The notes under the pieces are model-generated. The model was not told the DNA's origin. It saw only the letters and a program-made list of their open reading frames with translations, and did not search any database. From Vreelandella venusta (GTDB taxonomy: Bacteria > Pseudomonadota > Gammaproteobacteria > Pseudomonadales > Halomonadaceae): 64,000 bases of DNA. The DNA lies in the NCBI RefSeq assembly GCF_007989605.1, contig NZ_BJUL01000013.1, positions 19,964-83,963 of the forward strand. The letters are read 5' to 3'. Shown here one piece after another: positions 8,844-17,255 of this stretch. A program made the translations under genes and the position numbers. Positions within the stretch are counted from its first letter, which is position 1. Each line of letters opens with the position of its first letter.

Positions 8844-11553
8844 GATTTAACGTGCTCCGCTGCTCCCTGAGGCGCTTGATAGCGGTGTACAACTTATCAA
8901 GTAAATTTTCAGCCTGTTCCAAGCCCCCAGTGCGTAGACGTGTCTCCAGGGTTTCTACTGTTAACGCGAGCTCAGGCGCTCCGCAATAGCGGCTGGCACC
9001 ATTGAGCGCATGAACATGGTCGAGCAACACCGTTAGGTTGTTTTCTTCGACAGCGCTGCGAATTTGCTGTTCGCATTCACTCAGGCTATCGATCAGGCGC
9101 TTTAGCTGCTGTTTGGCGAACTCGGGATTGCCACCTGCAAGGCGCGTGCCGAGCTCAAGATCAATGACTGATAACGAGGTGGGGGTATACCCAATAGCCG
9201 GGGTATATCCAAGATCAGGGGCTTTTGGGGACGCCTGTAGAAGCGGGCTGGTTGGCAGTGTAATGCCCAAGAAGCGTTGAAACTGCTGATGCAGCTGAGT
9301 TTCATTGATCGGTTTCACCAAGACGTCATCTAAACCCTCCGCGAGCCACTGCTGACGTTCATCGCTAAGCACATGTGCGGTTACGGCAATAATTGGGCAG
9401 CGCGCCCAGCTATTATTAATGCGCCGTAACGCCTGGGTGGTTTGAACACCGTCCATATCAGGCATACGAATATCCATTAGCACCATGTCTGCTTCGTTCT
9501 GACGCGCGTAATCCAACGCTTCCTGGCCGCTGGCCGCTAATACAATGTTGATGTGCTCATTTTCGAGCATGGCTTTTAATAGTTCACGGTTGGGCGCATT
9601 ATCGTCAACGATCAGCACCGTGAATGTTGACGACGGAAGTGCTTTAATCGTTTGTGCGTTGGCGGAAATAGTGGCTGTAGCCGGTTCCAATAGTTGTTTG
9701 AACGTGGCAACCAATTGAGTTCTGGTAAATGGTTTGCACAGTATCTCCCCCCCATTAGGGAGCTCCCAGTGAGGCAATTCAAAGCTAGTGGCACTTGCAA
9801 GAATGAGCGTTGGGCAGGGCGCTTGAGCAATAACCGACTGCCAATACGTCTTTCGTTCACCGCTGAAGTCATCATTATCTAGGCTTAGCAGGAGCAGTTG
9901 TTCGTCGCCAGATTCAATGAAAGAGACGGCAGTGGCGCCCCAGCGCTCGATTAAATGTTCCAACACATTGCGAGTGGGTAGGTGGGGCTCATGTAAACGA
10001 ATAATTGAGCCGTCGAGTGAGAGTTCCGGCGGCCGTTCCTTGCTCATGTCGGCAAGTAGCGGCAACGTAAATGAGAAGGTTGCACCTTCTCCCGGCTCGC
10101 TATCAATTGTAATCTCGCCCCCCATGCGTTGAACTAATTGTCTGCAAATCGTCAGCCCTAAACCACTACCGCCAAATTGCCTGGAGTGACTAGGATCTGC
10201 CTGGGAAAAGGCACTAAATAGCTGCTTTTGTTGTTGTTCGCTCAAGCCAATGCCTGTGTCACTAACGCTAATACGCAACACAACATGCTGACCCTCCTGA
10301 CTGTCCAGCATGACACGAATGATAACTTCTCCCTTCTGGGTAAACTTCAGAGCATTGCTGGTTAAATTATTGAGGACTTGATGGATGCGTAGCGGGTCGC
10401 CACACAGCGCTGACGGTACGTCTTCATAAACCATCGCTACTAAATGCAGTCGTTTGCGTTGAGCTTCAGGCGCATGGAGTCCGACAACTTCATCCATTAG
10501 CGACACCAAGTCGATATCGACTTCTTCTAACGTCAGCCGGTCGGCTTCTAGTTTCGAGAAATCCAACACATCATTGACTAGCATCAACAGGTTATCGCAA
10601 GCACGGTGGACATGCTCCAGCCATTCTTTCTGCCGAGCGTCGAGAGATGAGCGGCCTAATAAGCGGCAAAAACCGATGATGCCATTTAAAGGGGTGCGAA
10701 TCTCGTGGCTCATATTGGCGAGAAATTCGGACTTTACTGCATTCGCGCGTAGCGCGCTTCGATGAGCAAGATCGAGTTTGATATTTTGCTCTTCAATCGT
10801 CTCCATGGACTCTTGTAATTCGCTGGTCGCTTGCTCGATTTGGCTTTGCATATCATGCTGAGCTTGCCGAAAATGTTCCGCTAACCCATTGATATGTTCT
10901 GCCAGTTGGAGAAACTCGCTAGGGCGAGCAGCCGTCATATAAGGCCGGTAGTCCCCTCGGGATAGGCGGTAAAGCGCTTGGTTCGCTTCTTCAATTGGAC
11001 GCGTAGCGAAGCGGCTGATCGCAAATGCGACCAAAAAAAGCAGCAGCCCCAGTAACATGCCACCTAAGCTAAGACTGGCAATGAGCTTATAGCGCTCTAA
11101 TTTGAGCGTGCGTATGTCCATTTCGGCTTCAAGCCAGCCAGTATTAGCAAGACCAAATGGTTGGCTGTAAGACGTGGTTAAAGGTACCTGTAAACGCCAA
11201 ATAGCTTCATCTTTGGTGAGTGACGTGGCATTGGGGATATTTAGGCGAGGTGGGGGAGGTATCGAATGCCCCAGTACCAATAAGCGGCTCCCTTGCTCGT
11301 CAAAAAGCGTCACCGCGCGTAACCCTTTGTGCTCCAGAAGCTGTCTGGCAATGGCTTCCAAACGAGGCAAGTCGCCATCTAACATAGCGTTACCCAGGCT
11401 TGGTGCCAGTAATTCACCAGCGCTAACTAAGCGCTCTTCTAGCATGTCACGGCCGGTGGTCTCGCTTTGCACCACCAGCAATATTGCCATGACGGCATAG
11501 ACAAGAAGCGGAAGCCCGAGTAACGCAAAGAGTAAGCGCGTGTTTAAAGACAT
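8836..11553 (-). CDS. gacS: Hybrid sensor histidine kinase GacS/BarA
   Basis: A 905-residue tripartite membrane kinase that, with the response regulator GacA/UvrY, activates Rsm/Csr small RNAs. Order of parts: helix 1 (about residues 8-30), a periplasmic domain of ~130 residues, helix 2 (about 165-187), HAMP and a coiled coil, then HisKA with FLANMSHEIRTPLNGIIGF. ATPase boxes follow (NALKFT, DTGIGLS, GGSGLGLTICRQL), then a receiver domain (VLIVDDNAPNRELL, VLMDIRMPDMDG, lysine in LVKPI). A C-terminal Hpt domain has HALNGASRYCG. ATG at 11553 is preferred; a TTG at 11574 would add seven residues. The neighbours cysM-rlmD-relA-mazG are the same as next to gacS in Pseudomonas. Confidence 0.92.
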   Translation of the reverse strand: MSLNTRLLFALLGLPLLVYAVMAILLVVQSETTGRDMLEERLVSAGELLAPSLGNAMLDGDLPRLEAIARQLLEHKGLRAVTLFDEQGSRLLVLGHSIPPPPRLNIPNATSLTKDEAIWRLQVPLTTSYSQPFGLANTGWLEAEMDIRTLKLERYKLIASLSLGGMLLGLLLFLVAFAISRFATRPIEEANQALYRLSRGDYRPYMTAARPSEFLQLAEHINGLAEHFRQAQHDMQSQIEQATSELQESMETIEEQNIKLDLAHRSALRANAVKSEFLANMSHEIRTPLNGIIGFCRLLGRSSLDARQKEWLEHVHRACDNLLMLVNDVLDFSKLEADRLTLEEVDIDLVSLMDEVVGLHAPEAQRKRLHLVAMVYEDVPSALCGDPLRIHQVLNNLTSNALKFTQKGEVIIRVMLDSQEGQHVVLRISVSDTGIGLSEQQQKQLFSAFSQADPSHSRQFGGSGLGLTICRQLVQRMGGEITIDSEPGEGATFSFTLPLLADMSKERPPELSLDGSIIRLHEPHLPTRNVLEHLIERWGATAVSFIESGDEQLLLLSLDNDDFSGERKTYWQSVIAQAPCPTLILASATSFELPHWELPNGGEILCKPFTRTQLVATFKQLLEPATATISANAQTIKALPSSTFTVLIVDDNAPNRELLKAMLENEHINIVLAASGQEALDYARQNEADMVLMDIRMPDMDGVQTTQALRRINNSWARCPIIAVTAHVLSDERQQWLAEGLDDVLVKPINETQLHQQFQRFLGITLPTSPLLQASPKAPDLGYTPAIGYTPTSLSVIDLELGTRLAGGNPEFAKQQLKRLIDSLSECEQQIRSAVEENNLTVLLDHVHALNGASRYCGAPELALTVETLETRLRTGGLEQAENLLDKLYTAIKRLREQRSTLNQR

Positions 11554-11644
11554 GAGAGAAGCTCGTTGATTCAATAAGGTTGCCTGTCAAGCTAACGGCA
11601 GCACCGATATAATGCAGCATAATGGTGATGATAAGGAATGTACG

Positions 11645-12541
11645 ATGAATTATCCGACACTCGAAGATGTGGTTGGTAATACGCCACTGGTTCGTTTAAA
11701 GCGCATAACGGCGGGGCGTAATAACACGCTTCTAGCCAAGCTAGAAGGCAATAACCCTGCTGGTTCGGTGAAAGATCGCCCGGCACTCTCTATGTTAAGT
11801 GAAGCTGAAGCACGGGGCGATATTGTTCCAGGCGATACGCTGGTGGAAGCAACCTCGGGTAATACGGGTATTGCGTTGGCCATGGCCGCGGCTATCAAAG
11901 GTTACAAAATGACGCTAATCATGCCTGAAAACGCTTCTGAAGAGCGTAAGCAGGCTATGGCGGCTTACGGTGCCACATTAGTGTCAGCGAGCAAAGAAGG
12001 CGGGATGGAAGAGGCGCGAGATATTGCCGATGCGATGATTGCAAGAGGCGAAGGTAAACCGCTAAACCAATTTGCCAATCCAGATAACCCGCTTGCGCAC
12101 TATCGCACAACGGGGCCTGAAGTGTGGCAGCAAACCGGCGGTGAAGTGACGCATTTTGTCAGTTCGATGGGGACAACGGGCACCATTATGGGAGTGTCTC
12201 GTTATCTTAAGGAACAAAACCCAGCGATCCAAATTGTCGGTTTACAACCGGCGGATGGTGCGAGCATACCGGGGATTCGTCGTTGGCCAAAAGAGTACCT
12301 GCCGTCGATTTTTGAATCACCGAGGGTCGATACGACCCTGGATATTGGGCAGCAAGAAGCAGAAGCCCATATGCGCCGCCTGGCTCGTGAAGAAGGTATT
12401 TTTGCAGGGGTGTCGTCAGGTGGCAGTTTGGCTGGCGCATTGCGTATCGCAGAACAAACTGAGAATGCAGTCATTGTCTTCATCGTTTGTGACCGAGGTG
12501 ATCGCTACCTTTCCACAGGCTTATTTGCCCCGGAGTTATAG
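11645..12541 (+). CDS. cysM: Cysteine synthase B (O-acetylserine sulfhydrylase)
   Basis: A 298-residue PLP enzyme that makes cysteine from O-acetylserine and sulfide or thiosulfate. The PLP lysine lies in NNPAGSVKDRPALSM (about residue 41). The phosphate-binding loop is VEATSGNTGIALAMAA, with a later glycine-rich loop SSMGTTGTIMGVSRYLK. CysM-type length and the KDRPA rather than KDR-I/N-type context favour B over A. ATG at 11645 has AAGGA at 11633-11637. The gene is divergent from gacS and its stop abuts the rlmD start with no gap, so both are probably one transcript. Confidence 0.93.
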   Translation: MNYPTLEDVVGNTPLVRLKRITAGRNNTLLAKLEGNNPAGSVKDRPALSMLSEAEARGDIVPGDTLVEATSGNTGIALAMAAAIKGYKMTLIMPENASEERKQAMAAYGATLVSASKEGGMEEARDIADAMIARGEGKPLNQFANPDNPLAHYRTTGPEVWQQTGGEVTHFVSSMGTTGTIMGVSRYLKEQNPAIQIVGLQPADGASIPGIRRWPKEYLPSIFESPRVDTTLDIGQQEAEAHMRRLAREEGIFAGVSSGGSLAGALRIAEQTENAVIVFIVCDRGDRYLSTGLFAPEL

Positions 12542-14008
12542 ATGGCCATGTTGGGTAAGCGGCGGCCATCTCGCCCCGCCTCGGGACACTCAGGGCTAGT
12601 TCGCCAACCAAGCCGTAAAACTGAGTCAAAGGATGCTACCTCGACAACGTTGGTGGTTGAGCGTTTAGCTCATGATGGCCGTGGTGTTGCGCATAATGTC
12701 GAGGGAAAAACAGTCTTTATTGACCAAGCGCTTCCCGGTGAGCATGTCGATATAGCGATCCACGTCACGCGTAAGCGGTATGACGAAGCACATATAAAAA
12801 ACCGGCTCAGCTCTTCAGAGCAGCGGGTTGAGCCTCCCTGTGCTTACTTTGGCCAGTGTGGCGGCTGTGATTTACAGCACCTTAATCTGACTGCACAACG
12901 CCAGCATAAGCGCGACGTTGTCACTGAGCTAATGGCCCGTCAGGGCCTAACGCTAGGCCCTATTGCTGCATTGGATGGTAGCAGCGAGCACTATCGGCGT
13001 CGCGCGCGTCTGGGGGTAAGGGTAGACGGTCAGGGTAATGTACTGCTGGGGTTTCGAGCACCCAACAGCCACCGCTTAGTGGATATTGAGCAGTGCCATG
13101 TGCTGGTGCCAGCGCTGAATCAATTAATTCGTCCATTACGGCAATTACTGGCAACACTCGCCTCGCCACGCCTCGTTGGCCATGTCGAATTACTGGCGAC
13201 CGATGAGGCAACAGTCGTGCTAGTGCGTCAGTTAAAAGCCCATGATCAAGATAGGGCCCGCTGGCAGCAGTTCGCGGCGCAGCAGCAGGTCTTGCTCGGC
13301 ACTTGGTTGGGGCGTGAAACGCCTGTATTGCACTGGAATGGTGCGCAGGGTGGGGCCACATCCGTTCTACAGGAAGTGCTTAATCTCAAGGAGCTCGGAA
13401 TTCAAAGAGCTAACCCACCAACAAGTGAACAGTGTGTGGCGGGTGATAAAGCATCCAGCCGAGTGACGCTGGGTTTCTCACCAGGCGACTTTTTACAGGT
13501 AAATGCTGAGGTAAACCAAAAGATGGTAGCCCAGGTGTTAGCATGGCTAAAGCCAGCGCCAGGGCAACAGCTCATAGATCTCTTTGCTGGGATTGGTAAT
13601 TTCAGTTTGCCGTTGGCCGCTGCCGGAGCCAAGGTGCTTGCTGTAGAAGGCAACCCTGCGATGGTCGAACGAATTACCGCTAACGCTAATGTTAACCTAC
13701 TGGATGTGCATGCCCAGCAAGCAGACTTAAGCGACGCCAAAAAGGTGCAAACGCTATTGAGCGAGCATCAGCAAATTGATGCGATTGTGCTAGATCCGCC
13801 GCGCAGCGGTGCAGAAGCAGTTTGCCAAGTATTAGGTAGTTACAATGTACCTCGGGTGGCCTATATTTCTTGTGACCCGGCAACGCTTGCTCGCGATGCG
13901 GCACACCTTGTGCATGCAGGTTATCGCGTCAAGCAAGTAGCAGTGGCCGATATGTTTTTACACACTGCTCACCTGGAAACGCTGATGCTATTTGAATACC
14001 AGGGCTAG
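12542..14008 (+). CDS. rlmD: 23S rRNA (uracil-1939-C5)-methyltransferase RlmD
   Basis: A 488-residue SAM-dependent RNA methyltransferase of the TrmA/RumA family. An N-terminal TRAM domain (about residues 37-95) begins VERLAHDGRGVAHNVEGK. The iron-sulfur ligands are visible as CAYFGQCGGC, with the fourth cysteine in DIEQCHVLV. The SAM pocket is LIDLFAGIGNFSLPLA. The catalytic region is LDPPRSGAE, with the nucleophilic cysteine in YISCDPATLARDA. The first ~35 residues are basic and low-complexity. The start codon follows the cysM stop immediately, and relA lies 70 bases downstream after a hairpin. Formerly called rumA. Confidence 0.95.
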   Translation: MAMLGKRRPSRPASGHSGLVRQPSRKTESKDATSTTLVVERLAHDGRGVAHNVEGKTVFIDQALPGEHVDIAIHVTRKRYDEAHIKNRLSSSEQRVEPPCAYFGQCGGCDLQHLNLTAQRQHKRDVVTELMARQGLTLGPIAALDGSSEHYRRRARLGVRVDGQGNVLLGFRAPNSHRLVDIEQCHVLVPALNQLIRPLRQLLATLASPRLVGHVELLATDEATVVLVRQLKAHDQDRARWQQFAAQQQVLLGTWLGRETPVLHWNGAQGGATSVLQEVLNLKELGIQRANPPTSEQCVAGDKASSRVTLGFSPGDFLQVNAEVNQKMVAQVLAWLKPAPGQQLIDLFAGIGNFSLPLAAAGAKVLAVEGNPAMVERITANANVNLLDVHAQQADLSDAKKVQTLLSEHQQIDAIVLDPPRSGAEAVCQVLGSYNVPRVAYISCDPATLARDAAHLVHAGYRVKQVAVADMFLHTAHLETLMLFEYQG

Positions 14009-14030
14009 CCTGCCCACTGCATCAAGCCTC

Positions 14031-14057
14031 GGTGACGGAAAATGGCTAGCCGTCACC
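14031..14057 (+). terminator. Hairpin between rlmD and relA
   Basis: GGTGACGG (14031-14038) pairs perfectly with CCGTCACC (14050-14057) over an 11-base loop. It lies between the rlmD stop and the relA ribosome site (AAAGGATG from 14061). It has no T-run and may partly terminate or attenuate transcription into relA. Confidence 0.45.
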
Positions 14058-14078
14058 CTGAAAGGATGAATAATTGTC

Positions 14079-16355
14079 ATGGTGAAAGTGCGTGAAGACC
14101 AGCCGCTTACCGAAAGCGGAAAGGTGGACATACAGCAGTGGTTAGCGCGCCTTCAAGAGGATGTGCGCCTACGCGACCCCGAACGACTATTGCAAGCATG
14201 CGAGCTTGCTGAACAGTTGGAACGAGAGGCGCCGCAAACCCACCGTGTGTGGCTCTCGCCAGGTTCAAGTTTTCGAATGGGGCTAGAGATGGCCGACATC
14301 CTGGCCGAACTCAAGCTTGATCAAGCAACCCTTGAGGCTGCCGTACTCTATCGCGCGGTTCGCGAAGGGCTGCTGAGTATAGACGCCGTTACCAAACGGT
14401 TTGGCGAAGAAGTCGCTAAGCTGATTGACGGCGTTTTGCAAATGGCAGCCATTAGCTACCCACTAGCGCCCAACCATGGTATGAGCCAGCATAACCAGCA
14501 GGAAAACCTGCGCAAAATGCTGGTTAACATGGTCGGAGATGTACGCGTTGCACTGATCAAAATTGCTGAACGCACCTGCGCCTTGCGCCAAGTAAAAGAT
14601 GCCCCCCGTGAAAAGTGCTTACAAGTCGCGCGTGAAGTGGCTGATATTTATGCGCCGCTGGCTCATCGACTTGGGATAGGTCAAATCAAGTGGGAGCTTG
14701 AAGACCTATCGTTTCGCTATCTGCATGAAGATGAGTACAAAGCGATTGCTAAGCTATTAGCTGAAAAGCGCTTAGATCGTGATCGCTATATTCATGACGT
14801 GGTGGAAACCATCAAGAGCTTGATGGAAGCCCAGCATATTCATCACTACGATGTCGATGGGCGAGCCAAGCACATCTACTCAATCTGGCGCAAAATGAAG
14901 CGTAAGCGGATTGATTTTTCTCAGGTACACGACGTGCGCGCAGTGCGCATCTTGGTCCCTGATGTAGCTGACTGCTATACCGTATTAGGAATTGTTCACT
15001 CTCGTTGGCACCATGTGCCCAACGAGTTTGATGACTATATTGCCAACCCGAAGAAGAATGGCTACCAATCGTTGCATACCGCGGTCATGGGGCCAGAAAA
15101 CAAGGTGCTGGAAATCCAGATTCGCACCTTTGCTATGCACGACGAAGCAGAATTAGGTGTATGTGCACACTGGCGGTATAAAGGGCATGATACCAACGCC
15201 AAAAGCCGTAGTTATGAAGAAAAGATTGCCTGGTTGCGTCAAGTACTTGAGTGGCAGGATGAAGTGGGTGGCTTTGGCGACCTGCGCGAAGGTCTTTCCA
15301 GCGACGTTGCGCCAGACCGCATCTATGTTTTCACCCCCGATGGCCATGTCATCGACCTGCCGCGTATTGCGACCCCCATCGATTTCGCTTATCGCGTGCA
15401 TACCGAAATTGGTCACCGCTGCCGTGGTGCCAAGATTAATGGTCGGATAGTACCGCTTACCTATAAGTTAAAAACCGGCCAGCAAGTCGAGATTTTAACG
15501 GCCACCAAAGGCGGCCCCAGCCGCGACTGGTTAAACCCCAGCTTGGGCTATGTGCGCACTTCACGCGCGCGGGCGAAAATCCAGGCGTGGTTTAAGTACC
15601 AAGCACGAGACCAGAACCTAGACGAAGGGCGGGCGTTGTTCGAGCGAGAGATGCGCCGCTTGGATGTTGAAGGGCTTGATCTTGCTAAGCTGGCTGCTGC
15701 TGTTAACTACCAAAACGCCGATGATATGTATGCAGCGCTCGGCGCGGGCGACCTGCGTATCGGGCAAGTGCTTCATCAGGCGCAACAGTTATTTGGTGAA
15801 ACGGACGACCAAGAGCAGTTAGATCGGTTGCTGGCGAAGCCACGCCGTCAGCCAAGCAAAGCGACTCAAAGCGACATCACCGTGCTGGGGGTTGGCAACT
15901 TAAAAACCAGCATGGCGAATTGCTGTCGGCCAGTGCCTGGCGAACCAATTGTTGGCTTTATTACCCAAGGTCGCGGGGTCACCGTCCATCGCCAGGATTG
16001 CAGCAATATCCTGCAACTGCGCATGGAAGAGCCCCAGCGCATTATCGAAGTAGAGTGGGGCGAACGTGCTCTCACGCGCTACCCCGTCACTATTGAAATT
16101 CAAGCCTGGGATCGCTCCGGCTTACTGCGCGATGTGACCGGCCTGCTGGGCAACGAGAAGGTCAATGTGTTAGCAGTGAATACACTGACAGACACCGATG
16201 AGGGGATTGCGCGACTGCGCATCACGCTGGAAGTTGATGGTCTTGAATCACTAGGCCGTTTGTTTTCCCGTATCCAGCAATTGCCCAACGTGACGGAAGT
16301 GCGTCGTCTGCGCAATGCTGACCCAGAGAAAAACGTCCGTAAAGGAGGCGCCTGA
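14079..16355 (+). CDS. relA: (p)ppGpp synthetase I RelA
   Basis: A 758-residue ribosome-associated stringent-response enzyme that transfers pyrophosphate from ATP to GDP/GTP when uncharged tRNA is in the A site. The N-terminal hydrolase-like domain lacks the His-Asp pair (the segment reads LEAAVLYRAVREG), so hydrolysis is not expected. The synthetase domain has DVRAVRILVPDVADCYTVLG and EFDDYIANPKKNGYQSLHT; the acidic EFDD form marks RelA rather than SpoT. TGS (about residues 410-470) and a C-terminal ACT domain follow. ATG at 14079 has AAAGGATG 11 bases upstream. The stop overlaps the mazG start by one base. Confidence 0.96.
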   Translation: MVKVREDQPLTESGKVDIQQWLARLQEDVRLRDPERLLQACELAEQLEREAPQTHRVWLSPGSSFRMGLEMADILAELKLDQATLEAAVLYRAVREGLLSIDAVTKRFGEEVAKLIDGVLQMAAISYPLAPNHGMSQHNQQENLRKMLVNMVGDVRVALIKIAERTCALRQVKDAPREKCLQVAREVADIYAPLAHRLGIGQIKWELEDLSFRYLHEDEYKAIAKLLAEKRLDRDRYIHDVVETIKSLMEAQHIHHYDVDGRAKHIYSIWRKMKRKRIDFSQVHDVRAVRILVPDVADCYTVLGIVHSRWHHVPNEFDDYIANPKKNGYQSLHTAVMGPENKVLEIQIRTFAMHDEAELGVCAHWRYKGHDTNAKSRSYEEKIAWLRQVLEWQDEVGGFGDLREGLSSDVAPDRIYVFTPDGHVIDLPRIATPIDFAYRVHTEIGHRCRGAKINGRIVPLTYKLKTGQQVEILTATKGGPSRDWLNPSLGYVRTSRARAKIQAWFKYQARDQNLDEGRALFEREMRRLDVEGLDLAKLAAAVNYQNADDMYAALGAGDLRIGQVLHQAQQLFGETDDQEQLDRLLAKPRRQPSKATQSDITVLGVGNLKTSMANCCRPVPGEPIVGFITQGRGVTVHRQDCSNILQLRMEEPQRIIEVEWGERALTRYPVTIEIQAWDRSGLLRDVTGLLGNEKVNVLAVNTLTDTDEGIARLRITLEVDGLESLGRLFSRIQQLPNVTEVRRLRNADPEKNVRKGGA

Positions 16356-17194
16356 TGCGGTATAGCGTAGAGGATCTGCTGACATTGATGTCGGTGCTTC
16401 GCAACGCGGAACAGGGCTGTCCTTGGGATATTAAGCAAGATTGGGGCAGCATTGTGCCCCATACACTGGAAGAAGCTTACGAAGTGGCTGATGCTATTGA
16501 GCGGCGCGCTTTTGATGAATTGCCCGGCGAGTTGGGTGATCTGCTGTTCCAAGTGGTCTATTACGCCCAGTTTGGTGCTGAAGAGCAGCGCTTCGACTTT
16601 CACGATATCGTTGATACATTGACTGCAAAGATGTTGCGCCGTCATCCGCATGTATTTCCTGATGGCACGCTAGCATCACGGCGTCCACCTGGGATGAGTG
16701 CCGAGGACGTACAAACCCAGCACGTTAATTCGCGCTGGGAAGCGCTTAAGGCCGATGAGCGTGCTGAGCGTTCGCTGCAAAGCACTCCCTCTGTGCTTGA
16801 CGATGTGCCACGTACGCTGCCAGCGCTCAGTCGTGCCGCGAAACTCTCGAAACGTGCCGCCAGGGTCGGGTTCGATTGGCCGGATGCCAGCGGTGTGCTG
16901 GACAAAATCCGTGAAGAGCTCGCTGAAGTTGAAGAAGCCCTTGCCGAGGGTAATCGCCAGCACGCTCAAGAAGAAGTCGGTGACTTACTGTTTGCAGTGA
17001 CTAATTTAGCTCGCACACTGGGTGCCGACCCTGAGCAATGCTTGCGTACCACAAACAGTAAATTTGAGCGCCGCTTTCGCTACGTAGAGCGTCAGCTTGC
17101 TGCTGATGCGCGTCCGTTAACCGACGCCTCGCTGGATGAAATGGAAAGCCACTGGCAAGCCGCTAAAGCACAAGAAAAAACGCTTACCCCTTAA
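16355..17194 (+). CDS. mazG: Nucleoside triphosphate pyrophosphohydrolase MazG
   Basis: A 279-residue all-alpha NTP pyrophosphatase that hydrolyses (d)NTPs and, in E. coli, lowers ppGpp level indirectly. Two tandem MazG repeats are visible: the first with CPWDIKQDWGSIVPHTLEEAYE parts (CPWD, then LEEAYEVADAIE) and the second with IREELAEVEEALAEG and EEVGDLLFAVTNLAR. The glutamates of the EExxE-type helices bind magnesium. A near-perfect ribosome site AAAGGAGG precedes the ATG, which overlaps the relA stop (TGATG). The relA-mazG pairing is conserved among gammaproteobacteria. Confidence 0.95.
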   Translation: MRYSVEDLLTLMSVLRNAEQGCPWDIKQDWGSIVPHTLEEAYEVADAIERRAFDELPGELGDLLFQVVYYAQFGAEEQRFDFHDIVDTLTAKMLRRHPHVFPDGTLASRRPPGMSAEDVQTQHVNSRWEALKADERAERSLQSTPSVLDDVPRTLPALSRAAKLSKRAARVGFDWPDASGVLDKIREELAEVEEALAEGNRQHAQEEVGDLLFAVTNLARTLGADPEQCLRTTNSKFERRFRYVERQLAADARPLTDASLDEMESHWQAAKAQEKTLTP

Positions 17195-17255
17195 AAACTG
17201 ATTTTTAATAACTGACTTTTAACAACTAATGCGACCCCGTAAGGAGGCCATGCCA

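Noticed and set aside
12156..12599. Plus-strand open frame of 147 codons in cysM
   Set aside because: Overlaps cysM and rlmD in another frame and shows no motifs; these genes abut and leave no room for it.
14079..16355. Bifunctional Rel/SpoT with hydrolase activity
   Set aside because: The HD pair is absent in the N-terminal domain and the synthetase motif is the acidic EFDD form, both typical of RelA.
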